Below are positions 25,467-34,641 of a DNA stretch of 64,000 nt, piece after piece. How positions within the stretch are numbered: the first letter of the stretch is position 1; the number at the start of each line of letters is the position of its first letter. Under the pieces are notes generated by a model. It saw only the letters and a list, made by a program, of their open reading frames with translations, ran no database searches and had not been told where the DNA came from. Source of the stretch: Bacteroides sp. (lineage in GTDB: Bacteria > Bacteroidota > Bacteroidia > Bacteroidales > Bacteroidaceae); the NCBI GenBank assembly GCA_019416685.1, contig DXWV01000028.1, forward strand, positions 23,183 to 87,182, read 5' to 3'. The translations under genes and the position numbers were made by a program.

Positions 25467-26528
25467 ATGAAAAAAGTATTACTTATGGTGGCTACAGGTT
25501 TATTTGTAGCAACGGGTGTAATGGCACAGGTCGATGTTAGTCCTAAAAATTGGTCGTTTGACAAATTGGCGAAGGGCAGCGCTGATGGTTTATTTATTAG
25601 AGAGTCATCAGCCATAGGAGGAAATTTTAAAGGAGATGCCGCTCTTGGTAAAGGATTTCGGTGGGCGGATAATTTAGAAGGCGGCTTCTCTGTTGCTAAT
25701 TGGACAGGAGCAGGAGATATTGCTTATAAGGATATGACTGCTGATCAGAAAGCTAATCTGGAAGCTTTTTATCATGCGTTCCAAATTGTAGATGGTGGAA
25801 AATTAGGTAATATTATGATTTATCAGGGGAATGCATCTACTGCAACAGACGCTCGCGCTGTAAAGAATGCTGAAAGCATGAGTGCCCCTAATGTATATGT
25901 CGTTTCTCAAAAAGATCTGCCTATAGGAATGTATAGAATATCTATCCCTATACGTGTTGTTTTAAATGAAGATATTACTAATACAGTAGATATTAATTGT
26001 TATTTTGGAACTTCTTGGTGGGATAATAAACCATTTTTAGGTGGTACCAATAATGATGGTAATTTTCATTTATCTGCACTGAAAGATTTTAATCAGTATT
26101 GGACAAATTATCAATTTGAAATTGAAATCACTTCAAATTCGGCTAAAGACTACGATTTTACTCCTCTTTTAATTAAATTAGGACTTGGCGGAACGATTGC
26201 AAACCAATCTATCCTGATGTTTGATGATCTTAAAATAGAAAAGATCACCGAACCAACTTTGAATGGACAATTAAAAGTAAATGCTGTTGACTGGACCGAT
26301 GCTCCGACAGGTATTTCGTATACTAAATATGAAGATAACGTGATTGTTTTTGCAAACGATAATGGCATATCTGTAATAGATGCTACTGCTCCGATTGAAG
26401 TGTACACTGTTGCCGGACAATTGATTGAAAAGGTATCTCCTAATGTTACAGTGACTACTATTCCTGTAAACGAAAGAGGTGCTTATATTGTGAAAACTGG
26501 TGATGTGACTCGTAAAGTGATTTATTAA
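25467..26528 (+). CDS. Secreted beta-rich protein of unknown function, first gene of the GH18 PUL
   Basis: A 353-residue protein with a signal peptide ending AQ (MKKVLLMVATGLFVATGVMA-Q). The central part (about 25-260) looks like a jelly-roll or carbohydrate-binding-type beta-sandwich (many aromatic residues, e.g. YFGTSWWDNKPFLGG, and ILMFDDLKIEKI as closing strand). The last 75 residues are a Por secretion-tail-like domain (PIEVYTVAGQLIEKV ... TRKVIY). No catalytic motif is recognised. A glycan-binding role is plausible because it opens a PUL, but unproven. Confidence 0.7.
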   Translation: MKKVLLMVATGLFVATGVMAQVDVSPKNWSFDKLAKGSADGLFIRESSAIGGNFKGDAALGKGFRWADNLEGGFSVANWTGAGDIAYKDMTADQKANLEAFYHAFQIVDGGKLGNIMIYQGNASTATDARAVKNAESMSAPNVYVVSQKDLPIGMYRISIPIRVVLNEDITNTVDINCYFGTSWWDNKPFLGGTNNDGNFHLSALKDFNQYWTNYQFEIEITSNSAKDYDFTPLLIKLGLGGTIANQSILMFDDLKIEKITEPTLNGQLKVNAVDWTDAPTGISYTKYEDNVIVFANDNGISVIDATAPIEVYTVAGQLIEKVSPNVTVTTIPVNERGAYIVKTGDVTRKVIY

Positions 26529-26573
26529 TTGAAGTAATAGTTGTGTATTAAAAAATACACATACTCTTTTTAT

Positions 26574-26617
26574 AAGAAAGTGGGAGTATTTCAGTGAAGA
26601 ATGCTCCTTACTTTCTT
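26574..26617 (+). terminator. Hairpin between the first PUL gene and GH18
   Basis: AAGAAAGT...GGAG pairs with CTCC...ACTTTCTT around a loop of about 15 nt. It is imperfect and not followed directly by a T run, so it may attenuate rather than stop transcription. Confidence 0.45.
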
Positions 26618-26677
26618 AACTCGATAAATACCCCTTCTTTTGTTAATCTTTAACTCATTTTTATATATTAGTCAAGC

Positions 26678-29239
26678 ATGAAGAAATTTCTTTCTTTTTT
26701 CGTAGGTCTGTTGTGTGGTGTATCAGCATTGACCGTTTCGGCTCAGACTGTGAATTATGCATTAAAAAATGCTGAAGGTACTGGCTATGTGGAAATCTCC
26801 GTTATCAAAGAATTAAATAATAGCTCTGAAGTAACCTTTCAGGCATGGATTAAGCCTGAAGCTTTGTCGGCTAACGCACAACTGTTTTATCAGGATAATC
26901 TCTCCTTACATCTTGATGCAGCTGGAAAACTGGTTGTGACTTCGGGCAAACAAAGTGTGACCTTAAATAGTTATACTTTCTCTTTAGGTCAGTGGGCACA
27001 AGTTTCTGTTTGTGTGGCTAACGGAACGGTTAAAGTATATATTAATAATGTAGATTATTCGGATGCCATATCGGGAACATTGCCCGCTACCTTAACGGTT
27101 GCTTCCGAACGAGCTGGTTTTATAGGTAAAGGATTTAAGGGAGAACTGGATGAGATTCGTATCTGGAACAAGGCGTTGGGACAGGAAGAACTCTATTGGC
27201 GGAATACATTGAATAAGTTCAATCCTAATTATGAATCACTGGTTGCTTATTGGAAAGGTGATCAGGATTTGTGTAAAAATCTGGTGGATTACAAACTGGC
27301 ATATCATGGAACATTTCATTCTGTAAGTAGAGTACCGGTTACTGATAATGCCGAATTCCGTTATCGTATATCTACCGGTTATACTAATCTTATTCGTTTC
27401 ATAGACCGCCCCAATATTGATCGTGATATGTTTCTTATGACAAATGATTTGATCATACTGACCGCAAAGGTTCAGAAAGACGGCTCTTTAAAAACAGAGT
27501 ATGCAGATAATTCTGCAGAGGCGGTCAATGTGGGATATCTGGAAGAGTTTGAAGGACGAAAAGGTATAATGGATTTTCAGGGAGCTGGTGCCGGAATGAC
27601 AGCAGCGGATGGGGATTTGTTTTATAGTTCGGGAAGTGGGTTCGGACGTGATCCTGTAGGTGTAGGTACATTGGAAGGTTGGATTTATATTGATAGTTGG
27701 ACAGAAGGGGCTTTGTTGTTTTCTAAACGTAAGTCTGAAACTGAATGTATTGAAGTACGATTGGGCAATGAAGCAACGAAAGATATTGTAGTAGATCTTA
27801 ATGGAACTGTCGGAACCTTGAGTAATAAAGTCGAAATAGGGAAATGGCATTATTTATCTGTGTATTTTTCTCCAAGTGTTGTGGAGGATATTAGTAATCC
27901 GCGCCTCTCATTCAATATTATTCAAATCGGAGTTGATTACACCATTTTTAATGGCTTAAGCGGTGTTAAACTGAGTGGAAACAGCATGAATATTTCTACT
28001 ATACCTGTGCTGGAAGGAACGCCGGTTGTATTGGGTAAAAACCTTGACGGAAAAATGGATGAATGGATGGTATGGGGTTCTGGTCGTGCCGGTAGTGTGG
28101 AAAATGATGCTACTAATCCTTATAAATTAAATGTAGGTGAGTGGAACAATATCTTCCTGAATGCTTATTGGAAGGGCGATGATCCGGATCATATCGGAAA
28201 AGACTCGCAAAGCTTTACGGGGATGATTGATTTCATGAGAGATTATTACGCCAACCATCGTGGTATGAAGATACGGATGGGGCTTATCTATCCCGAGGGT
28301 GATAAGTGGAGCGGCGTACTGAATAAGAAAGAAAATGTAGATCGTTTGATAGCCGATACAAAGAAATTATTGCCCTATTTTGATGGAGTGGATGTCGATC
28401 TTGAATGGCATTATTATAATATCCTGAATCCGGTGATCCGTAGGCTGATAGATGAGGTGATGGCAGGAGAGGATAACAAAATATTCTCTGTTTCCCAACA
28501 CGATTATTCATATACTTTGGATAAGAGTCTGTTAACCGATCCGGGAATTGATTATTTTACAATGCAGTTATATGGTCCTCAAACCAGTACGTATACGTGG
28601 GATTATTATGAAGCTGCTTATAAACATTTTATCAACTACGGATATCCAAAAGATAAATTAGTGCTTTCCTATGGTGTTTTGTTGGTGGATGGCTCAGAAG
28701 CCGGATACAAGGATCTTTTTGAGAAATTAGGTATGAATGACGATAATTATGATCCTGACCTAAATATATGGAAGGACAGATATTATTTCAATGGCGTGAA
28801 TCAGGTGAAACGTAAACAGAACTTTATTCTCGATCATGACTGTCTGGGCACGATGTATTTTGATATGGCCAATGACCTGCGTGTGAGTGATTATAAGAGC
28901 TTGATACGAGCGCAGAATGACATTATCGCTTCCAACGTAGATACTTTGATAACTCAGGTGAAGACAGGACCGGTAGTGGGTATTCAGCAACTGAAAAATA
29001 GCACTTCAGATTTGTGTAGCATTATGTGTTCGGGTAATGATACGGGCTTTGTCGTTGTACTTGCCGATGGAATATCACATGCCGTATGTAATATTTATAG
29101 TGACAGTGGCGTTTTATGTCGGCAAGAAATGTTGAATCAGAAAGAGACCACTATTGAATGGGGCGAAATGACTAAGGGAATTTACTTGATCTATGTAAAT
29201 GATGGAAATAGGAGTGAATCAATTAAGCTATATAAATAA
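26678..29239 (+). CDS. GH18 glycosidase (endo-beta-N-acetylglucosaminidase or chitinase type) with LamG domains
   Basis: An 853-residue protein with a signal peptide ending SAQ. Two LamG/concanavalin-like modules occupy roughly 25-180 and 310-480 (e.g. GELDEIRIWNKALGQEELYW and DGKMDEWMVWGSG). The GH18 barrel follows from about 500, with the catalytic D569-G-V-D572-V-D574-L-E576 series complete, so the enzyme should be active. Downstream MQLYGPQ and YGVLLVDG fit the barrel. A Por-tail-like C-terminus ends ESIKLYK. In a PUL with fucosidase and hexosaminidase, release of host N-glycans from glycoproteins at the cell surface is the likely job; chitinase activity is less likely here. SusC follows 16 bp later. 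Confidence 0.88.
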   Translation: MKKFLSFFVGLLCGVSALTVSAQTVNYALKNAEGTGYVEISVIKELNNSSEVTFQAWIKPEALSANAQLFYQDNLSLHLDAAGKLVVTSGKQSVTLNSYTFSLGQWAQVSVCVANGTVKVYINNVDYSDAISGTLPATLTVASERAGFIGKGFKGELDEIRIWNKALGQEELYWRNTLNKFNPNYESLVAYWKGDQDLCKNLVDYKLAYHGTFHSVSRVPVTDNAEFRYRISTGYTNLIRFIDRPNIDRDMFLMTNDLIILTAKVQKDGSLKTEYADNSAEAVNVGYLEEFEGRKGIMDFQGAGAGMTAADGDLFYSSGSGFGRDPVGVGTLEGWIYIDSWTEGALLFSKRKSETECIEVRLGNEATKDIVVDLNGTVGTLSNKVEIGKWHYLSVYFSPSVVEDISNPRLSFNIIQIGVDYTIFNGLSGVKLSGNSMNISTIPVLEGTPVVLGKNLDGKMDEWMVWGSGRAGSVENDATNPYKLNVGEWNNIFLNAYWKGDDPDHIGKDSQSFTGMIDFMRDYYANHRGMKIRMGLIYPEGDKWSGVLNKKENVDRLIADTKKLLPYFDGVDVDLEWHYYNILNPVIRRLIDEVMAGEDNKIFSVSQHDYSYTLDKSLLTDPGIDYFTMQLYGPQTSTYTWDYYEAAYKHFINYGYPKDKLVLSYGVLLVDGSEAGYKDLFEKLGMNDDNYDPDLNIWKDRYYFNGVNQVKRKQNFILDHDCLGTMYFDMANDLRVSDYKSLIRAQNDIIASNVDTLITQVKTGPVVGIQQLKNSTSDLCSIMCSGNDTGFVVVLADGISHAVCNIYSDSGVLCRQEMLNQKETTIEWGEMTKGIYLIYVNDGNRSESIKLYK

Positions 29240-29254
29240 TTAAATAGAATACTT

Positions 29255-32200
29255 ATGAAAAATAGACAGTTGCGTGTAGTAACATTACTATGTGTATTAC
29301 TCTTTTCTACTGTTTCTTTTGCTCAGATCATGATCAAAGGAACCATCAAGGGAGAGGATGGAGATGGAATACCGGGTGCAAGTGTGTTAGTTAAAGAGAC
29401 TGCTAATGGTACTGTGACGGATATTGATGGTAATTTTAGTATCTCGGTTCCGTCAGACAAGTCAACTTTGGAGTTCCGCTTTATAGGATATCAGACACAG
29501 ACTGTTAAAGTAGGTAAAAAAACAGTGTTCGATATAATTCTAAAAGAAGATGCTGAAATGCTGGACGAAGTAGTGGTAGTGGGATATGGGCAGATGAAGA
29601 AAAGTGATCTGACCGGTGCTATCGGTTCTTACCGTCCCAATGAAAATGAAGCCAGCAAAGTGGCTTCCATAGACAATATGCTGCAAGGTAAAATAGCCGG
29701 TTTGAGTGTCGGCACTTCTGTCGATGCTCCGGGTGCAGCCAGCTCTGTTACGATTCGTGGTGCCAACTCTTTACGAGGCGATAACCAGCCTTTGTATGTG
29801 ATTGATAATATTCCCCAAGCTTCTACAGGTGAGTTTGCTTCTACTGGTGATGATAATATCGCCATTGCTACTAATGCATTGAGTTCCTTAAACCCCAATG
29901 ATATAGAGAGCATTGAGGTGTTGAAGGATGCTTCGGCAACAGCTATTTATGGTTCGCGTGGTGCAAATGGAGTTATCCTGATTACCACAAAGAAGGGTAA
30001 ATCGGGAAAAACGTCGGTGAATGTCTCTGCTAACTTTACAATAACGGATGCCAGTAACTTACTGGAAATGATGAACCTGCATGATTATGCTACTTATTCG
30101 TTGATTCGTGGAGGCGTTTCTCCCAATGAAGGACTGTGGAAAGTTGATAAAGTGACAGGTGAAACGGTATGGAATGATTATTATAAGTATTTTATCGATG
30201 AAAATAATGATGTGTGGCGTAAAAACGGTGAAGACTCTAAACTGAAAGAACCATGGAGTCGGCTACAGCAGATAGACTGGCAAAAGGAAATTTATAGTAC
30301 CTCCTTCTCGCAGAATTATGCGGTAACCTTGAATGGAGGTACCGATAAAGTAACCTATTTTGCCTCTGCCTCTTATAAGGATATTGAAGGGCTGGTGCAA
30401 GGAACCGGTCTGAAACAAGGAGACTTTCGCTTAAACTTAAATGCCGATTTATCTAAAAAGGTAAAATTGGCTGTATCATTGAACGGATCTATTAAGGATA
30501 ATGATATGATGGCCGGCGGTAATTCCGTAGGAGGTGCTACAGGAGCTGTTTCCGGTGTTGCATTGTCCTCAGCTCCGTATAATAAATCACAGGAGGAACT
30601 GGACCAGATTACAGATATAGCTTCTCGTGCTACCGTGTGGACCTGGGTAGACGAATTTGATGATAAAACAACCGAGAAGACATTCCGTGGTTCTATTGAT
30701 TTAAGTTGGAACATCGTCAAGTGGTTAAGTTACAACTTACGTGCGGGTGGTAATATAAGTTTGCAGGATCGTAACCGCTGGTATGGTCTTCCTTTGTACG
30801 AAGGTTCTATACAGCACGGATATGTGACCCAATCTTCCTTTGACCGAAGCAACTATACAGTAGAAAATATGCTGCAGTTTAATCACGAAGTGAAAGATAT
30901 TGTTTCTATCAATGCTACAGCGGGTGTGACATATGATGCTTATACTTCTATGAGTAAAGTAGTGGTAGGTAATAAATTTAACGTTTTTGACCTTCGTTCC
31001 AACGGATTGCATCTTGCTGGTAATAAGGAATATAAACAGCCGCTACAGGATGACTATCAGTTGTTGTCGGCACTGGGACGTGCTAATCTCTCTTTTCTCA
31101 ACGGACGCTATTTGCTGACAGCTTCTATTCGTGCCGACGGTTCCAGTAAGTTTAAAGAAGGCAACCGTTGGGCCTATTTCCCTGCTGCTACTGTGGCATG
31201 GCGCATGGAGCAGGAAAAATTCATGCACGATGTGAGCTGGCTGAATCAATTGAAGATTCGTGCCGGTTATGGTAAGACCGGATCTCAGTCTATTAACTCT
31301 TATAGTACGTTTGCTCCCTATGCCTCTTTGGGTGATGATGGCAAACCGGCCCAATCAGCCTCAGGGGACGGGACAAAACTGATCGGTTTGATCGTGAACA
31401 AGTTAGCTAATGAAGGCCTGAAATGGGAAACTACCGCTTCTTATAATATCGGTATGGATTTTGCTTTTTGGGATAGTCGGATCAGCGGTAGTGTAGATGT
31501 ATATTCAAAAACAACCAGCAATCTTTTGATTCAACGGGATCTTCCACCCTCTACCGGATATAAAAGCATGACCGTTAATCAAGGTAAACTTCGCAATAAA
31601 GGTATTGAGGTTTCTTTGAATGGCGATATTATTCGTAATCGTACCTTTACTTGGTCACTTTCCGGAAATATTTCCTTTAACAGAGGGAAGATTCTCGACT
31701 TTGGTTTGCCTGAAGAGCAGTGGGGGGTAAATGATGATGGTAGTTCTCGTATGTGGAAGGCCTATCTGGGCGCTTCTTTGGGAAATCATTTCCATGAGGC
31801 CAATATTTTCGTGGCAGACCATGCGCCCGGATTATTTTATGGCTATCAGACGGACGGAATTATTCAGGAGAATGATCCTTACCTGTCACAAGTGACCAAC
31901 TCGGTAGGTACATTGGGAGCTGGTAATTTAAAGTTTGTAGATCGTAATGGGGATAAAAAAATCGATGAAAAGGATAAAACGATTATAGGTAATCCGAATC
32001 CGGACTTTACGTATGGAATCCAAACCAGCTTTACGTGGAAATCTTTAACACTGTCATTGGCATTCAACGGGGTCTATGGTAATGATATTTTAAATGCTAA
32101 TGCACGTTATTATAATTTCCCTTCTCAATCTAACGGTATGGTTCTGGCCGAGTCCTATCGTAATATGTACCATGAAGAGAATCCCTGGAACGGAGCAGCT

Positions 32201-32518
32201 AATTATAGTCGTACTACGACATCGCCTAACTCAACTGTTCCGCAAGTTGTATTTGACAGCTATGTAGAAGATGGTAGTTTCCTTCGTTGTACGGATATTA
32301 CTTTAGGGTATGATTTGCCTAAAAACTGGGTTAAGAAAATTCGCTTCTCAAATATTGGGGTTTTTGCTTCAGCAAAGAATCTGTTCTGTATTAACAATTA
32401 TTCCGGTTATGACCCTGAAGTGAATACTTTTGCTTTTGACGGAACACGCCCGGGGATAGACTTGAGCTCTTATCCTCATACTCGTTCGTTTATCTTCGGT
32501 CTTAATGTTTCATTCTAA
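29255..32518 (+). CDS. SusC-family TonB-dependent transporter (complete)
   Basis: A 1087-residue protein with a signal peptide ending FAQ, carboxypeptidase-regulatory-like domain (IKGTIKGEDGDGIPGASVLV, about 25-100), TonB box DEVVVVGYG, plug (NQPLYVIDNIPQAS, EVLKDASATAIYGSRGANGV) and barrel ending SFIFGLNVSF. It lacks an N-terminal STN domain, so it is of the simple SusC type regulated by an HTCS rather than by an anti-sigma factor, consistent with the HTCS encoded upstream. It should import the oligosaccharide released by the GH18 enzyme. Confidence 0.96.
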   Translation: MKNRQLRVVTLLCVLLFSTVSFAQIMIKGTIKGEDGDGIPGASVLVKETANGTVTDIDGNFSISVPSDKSTLEFRFIGYQTQTVKVGKKTVFDIILKEDAEMLDEVVVVGYGQMKKSDLTGAIGSYRPNENEASKVASIDNMLQGKIAGLSVGTSVDAPGAASSVTIRGANSLRGDNQPLYVIDNIPQASTGEFASTGDDNIAIATNALSSLNPNDIESIEVLKDASATAIYGSRGANGVILITTKKGKSGKTSVNVSANFTITDASNLLEMMNLHDYATYSLIRGGVSPNEGLWKVDKVTGETVWNDYYKYFIDENNDVWRKNGEDSKLKEPWSRLQQIDWQKEIYSTSFSQNYAVTLNGGTDKVTYFASASYKDIEGLVQGTGLKQGDFRLNLNADLSKKVKLAVSLNGSIKDNDMMAGGNSVGGATGAVSGVALSSAPYNKSQEELDQITDIASRATVWTWVDEFDDKTTEKTFRGSIDLSWNIVKWLSYNLRAGGNISLQDRNRWYGLPLYEGSIQHGYVTQSSFDRSNYTVENMLQFNHEVKDIVSINATAGVTYDAYTSMSKVVVGNKFNVFDLRSNGLHLAGNKEYKQPLQDDYQLLSALGRANLSFLNGRYLLTASIRADGSSKFKEGNRWAYFPAATVAWRMEQEKFMHDVSWLNQLKIRAGYGKTGSQSINSYSTFAPYASLGDDGKPAQSASGDGTKLIGLIVNKLANEGLKWETTASYNIGMDFAFWDSRISGSVDVYSKTTSNLLIQRDLPPSTGYKSMTVNQGKLRNKGIEVSLNGDIIRNRTFTWSLSGNISFNRGKILDFGLPEEQWGVNDDGSSRMWKAYLGASLGNHFHEANIFVADHAPGLFYGYQTDGIIQENDPYLSQVTNSVGTLGAGNLKFVDRNGDKKIDEKDKTIIGNPNPDFTYGIQTSFTWKSLTLSLAFNGVYGNDILNANARYYNFPSQSNGMVLAESYRNMYHEENPWNGAANYSRTTTSPNSTVPQVVFDSYVEDGSFLRCTDITLGYDLPKNWVKKIRFSNIGVFASAKNLFCINNYSGYDPEVNTFAFDGTRPGIDLSSYPHTRSFIFGLNVSF

Positions 32519-32534
32519 AAAAGAAGGTCTGATT

Positions 32535-34451
32535 ATGAGAAAGTTTTATAGTATAGTATATATCTTGTTTTTTGTAGGTTTGTTTAGTTCCTGTTTGGAC
32601 GAAGATCCGAAATATACGCTTAACTCGAAAGTGGTTTATGAGAGTGAGTCTGCCGCACAATTGGCATTGAACGGTATCTATGGCACGATGGCTACTCAGG
32701 GAGGTTTTGCCCAGTTGATACCGGAAGTCAATACGGAAGCTTCCGGTTTATGCTGGACATCTTATAAAACCTCGGATAATCGTTGCCAATACACGGCAGG
32801 TCTTATTCCGGTGGCTAATGAGTTTAATGATTTGGTATGGGGAGCTTTGTATAAGGCTATTACCAATTGCAATATATTTATTAATAGTTGTAATGATAGT
32901 GAGTCCGGCAACTGGACAACTAAACCCAATATGGTGGCACAGGCTAAGTTTATGCGAGCGGTTTGTTACTATAATTTGTTAGCTTTTTATGGAGGGGTAC
33001 CTTTGCGTTTGGAACCGTCTACCAGTAATAATATTGCTCTTCCGCGTGCTTCACGCCAGCAAGTGATTGATCAGATTGCAAAAGACTGGACGGAAGCTGC
33101 TGTTGAGTTAAGTGAGACAAGTAGTTTGGCCAGTGGCACTCCTACAGCTCCAAGTAAGTATTCGGCTTACGCATATCTTACCAAGTTGTATTGGATATTG
33201 GGATGTAATGCATGGGCTGCCGAACAAGGAGATGTGTGGGCCAATGGTGAATTGAAAAACGCCTGGCCGGAAATGCAGAGTAGCCAGAGCTATTTCACAA
33301 AAGCAAAAGAGTATGGCGACTTGGTGATTGAAAAAGGAGAATTTGAACTGGAAGCAAGCATGAAAACACTTTTTGGAGGTAAACGAGTACCTTTCTCTAA
33401 AGAATTTGTTTTTGTTGTTGATGCTACCGGTAGTACTTCTGAGAATGTAGGTTACAACTCATTACACTGGACTTTTTCTCCACAAAACTGTTCACCGGGT
33501 GAAACATGGGGACGTTCTCAACCTAATAAATCATTTTATGATTGGGCTCATGGTACTTATCAGGATGATCCACGCCTGAAAATTACATTTACTTCTCTAT
33601 ACGAGAAATATGAAAACGGTGTACCTGCGGGGGAATATACCTCTGCTTATCCGCTGGTTTCGAAAAATGTGAAAGATACGGTGGGTTGGGAAACGAGAGA
33701 TACGATTATTGCAGGTCGCCCTATAACAATAAAAGTACCTATTGTCGAAAAGAAATTTACCATCATCGATTCTATTGATTATCGGATTGGCGGACCGTAT
33801 GCCGATCCTCGTAATCCGGCAATTGCTGAACTCGATTCTACTTTGAAAGCCAGTTTTGCAAAGACGAAAGGGCCGTCTGACTGGAATATTAATGACTGGC
33901 CCTATTTTTATAAATATTTTACTACCGATTGTACCGGACGTTATGCTAATAATAATTTGTATGTATATCGTTATGCCGACTTCCTGTTACTTATGGCCGA
34001 TGTAGAGAATGAATTGGGAAATAAAGGTACTGCAATCTCATTGGTAAATAAGGTATTATATCGTGCCCGTCATTCGGGAAGTAAGGTCAGCACATATCCG
34101 AAGGATTGGGACAACCTCCTGACTACGGAACAGATTCGGGAGAAAATATTCCATGAACGCCTTTTTGAACTGGCTGCTGAGTATGACGGATTTACAGATA
34201 CACGTCGTCGTGGTATCGCCTGGAGACAGAAGATTCTTGAACGGAACAACAATCATGAAATAACCAAGGCTTGCTATGAGCATGGTGTAGCGAATAACTA
34301 TAAATCAGATTGGAGAGAGTATTGGTATCCGAATGATGGGCAGGAAGATTGGAACACTTATCTGATACGTAATCAACTGCTTCCGATTCCGCAAGGTGAA
34401 CTGAGCACCAATGATGATATTAATATAGGAAATCAGAATCCGGGTTATTAA
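32535..34451 (+). CDS. SusD-family surface lipoprotein
   Basis: A protein of 638 residues from MRKFYSIVYILF. In-frame sequence from 32505 overlaps SusC and lacks a signal start. The lipobox is LFSSC-L. SusD features include ESAAQLALNGIYGTM, FMRAVCYYNLLAFYGGVPLR and, near the end, LFELAAEYDGFTDTRRRG and LLPIPQGELSTNDD. At 638 residues it is larger than the usual 500-550, with an insertion around 370-450. It is the partner of the SusC upstream. Confidence 0.93.
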   Translation: MRKFYSIVYILFFVGLFSSCLDEDPKYTLNSKVVYESESAAQLALNGIYGTMATQGGFAQLIPEVNTEASGLCWTSYKTSDNRCQYTAGLIPVANEFNDLVWGALYKAITNCNIFINSCNDSESGNWTTKPNMVAQAKFMRAVCYYNLLAFYGGVPLRLEPSTSNNIALPRASRQQVIDQIAKDWTEAAVELSETSSLASGTPTAPSKYSAYAYLTKLYWILGCNAWAAEQGDVWANGELKNAWPEMQSSQSYFTKAKEYGDLVIEKGEFELEASMKTLFGGKRVPFSKEFVFVVDATGSTSENVGYNSLHWTFSPQNCSPGETWGRSQPNKSFYDWAHGTYQDDPRLKITFTSLYEKYENGVPAGEYTSAYPLVSKNVKDTVGWETRDTIIAGRPITIKVPIVEKKFTIIDSIDYRIGGPYADPRNPAIAELDSTLKASFAKTKGPSDWNINDWPYFYKYFTTDCTGRYANNNLYVYRYADFLLLMADVENELGNKGTAISLVNKVLYRARHSGSKVSTYPKDWDNLLTTEQIREKIFHERLFELAAEYDGFTDTRRRGIAWRQKILERNNNHEITKACYEHGVANNYKSDWREYWYPNDGQEDWNTYLIRNQLLPIPQGELSTNDDINIGNQNPGY

Positions 34452-34465
34452 AAGTAGAGAGAGAC

Positions 34466-34495
34466 TTTAGAATCTGGCCTCCGACAGATTCTAAA
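34466..34495 (+). terminator. Terminator after SusD
   Basis: Perfect 11-bp stem TTTAGAATCTG / CAGATTCTAAA with an 8-nt loop, 14 bp after the SusD stop. Confidence 0.75.
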
Positions 34496-34576
34496 ATACT
34501 TTCTTTGTCTTTTTCTTCTGGTCCTAATTGATTAGACTAAGTCCTTCGATAGGTATTTATAAATAAATCTTGAAAG

Positions 34577-34626
34577 TGGTGGGCAGTAAATGATGAGATA
34601 ATCGTATATTGTCCACCATTTCTTTT
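34577..34626 (+). terminator. Second terminator before the GH29 gene
   Basis: TGGTGGGCA pairs with TGTCCACCA (one G-U pair), followed by TTTCTTTTT. It ends about 15 bp before the GH29 ATG, so the GH29-GH20 pair is read past two terminators or from its own start. Confidence 0.7.
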
Positions 34627-34641
34627 TAAGGATATAAATGT

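Noticed and set aside
26678..29239. GH18 protein as a non-catalytic binding protein
   Set aside because: All acidic residues of the DGxDxDxE motif, including E576, are present, so an active enzyme is more likely.
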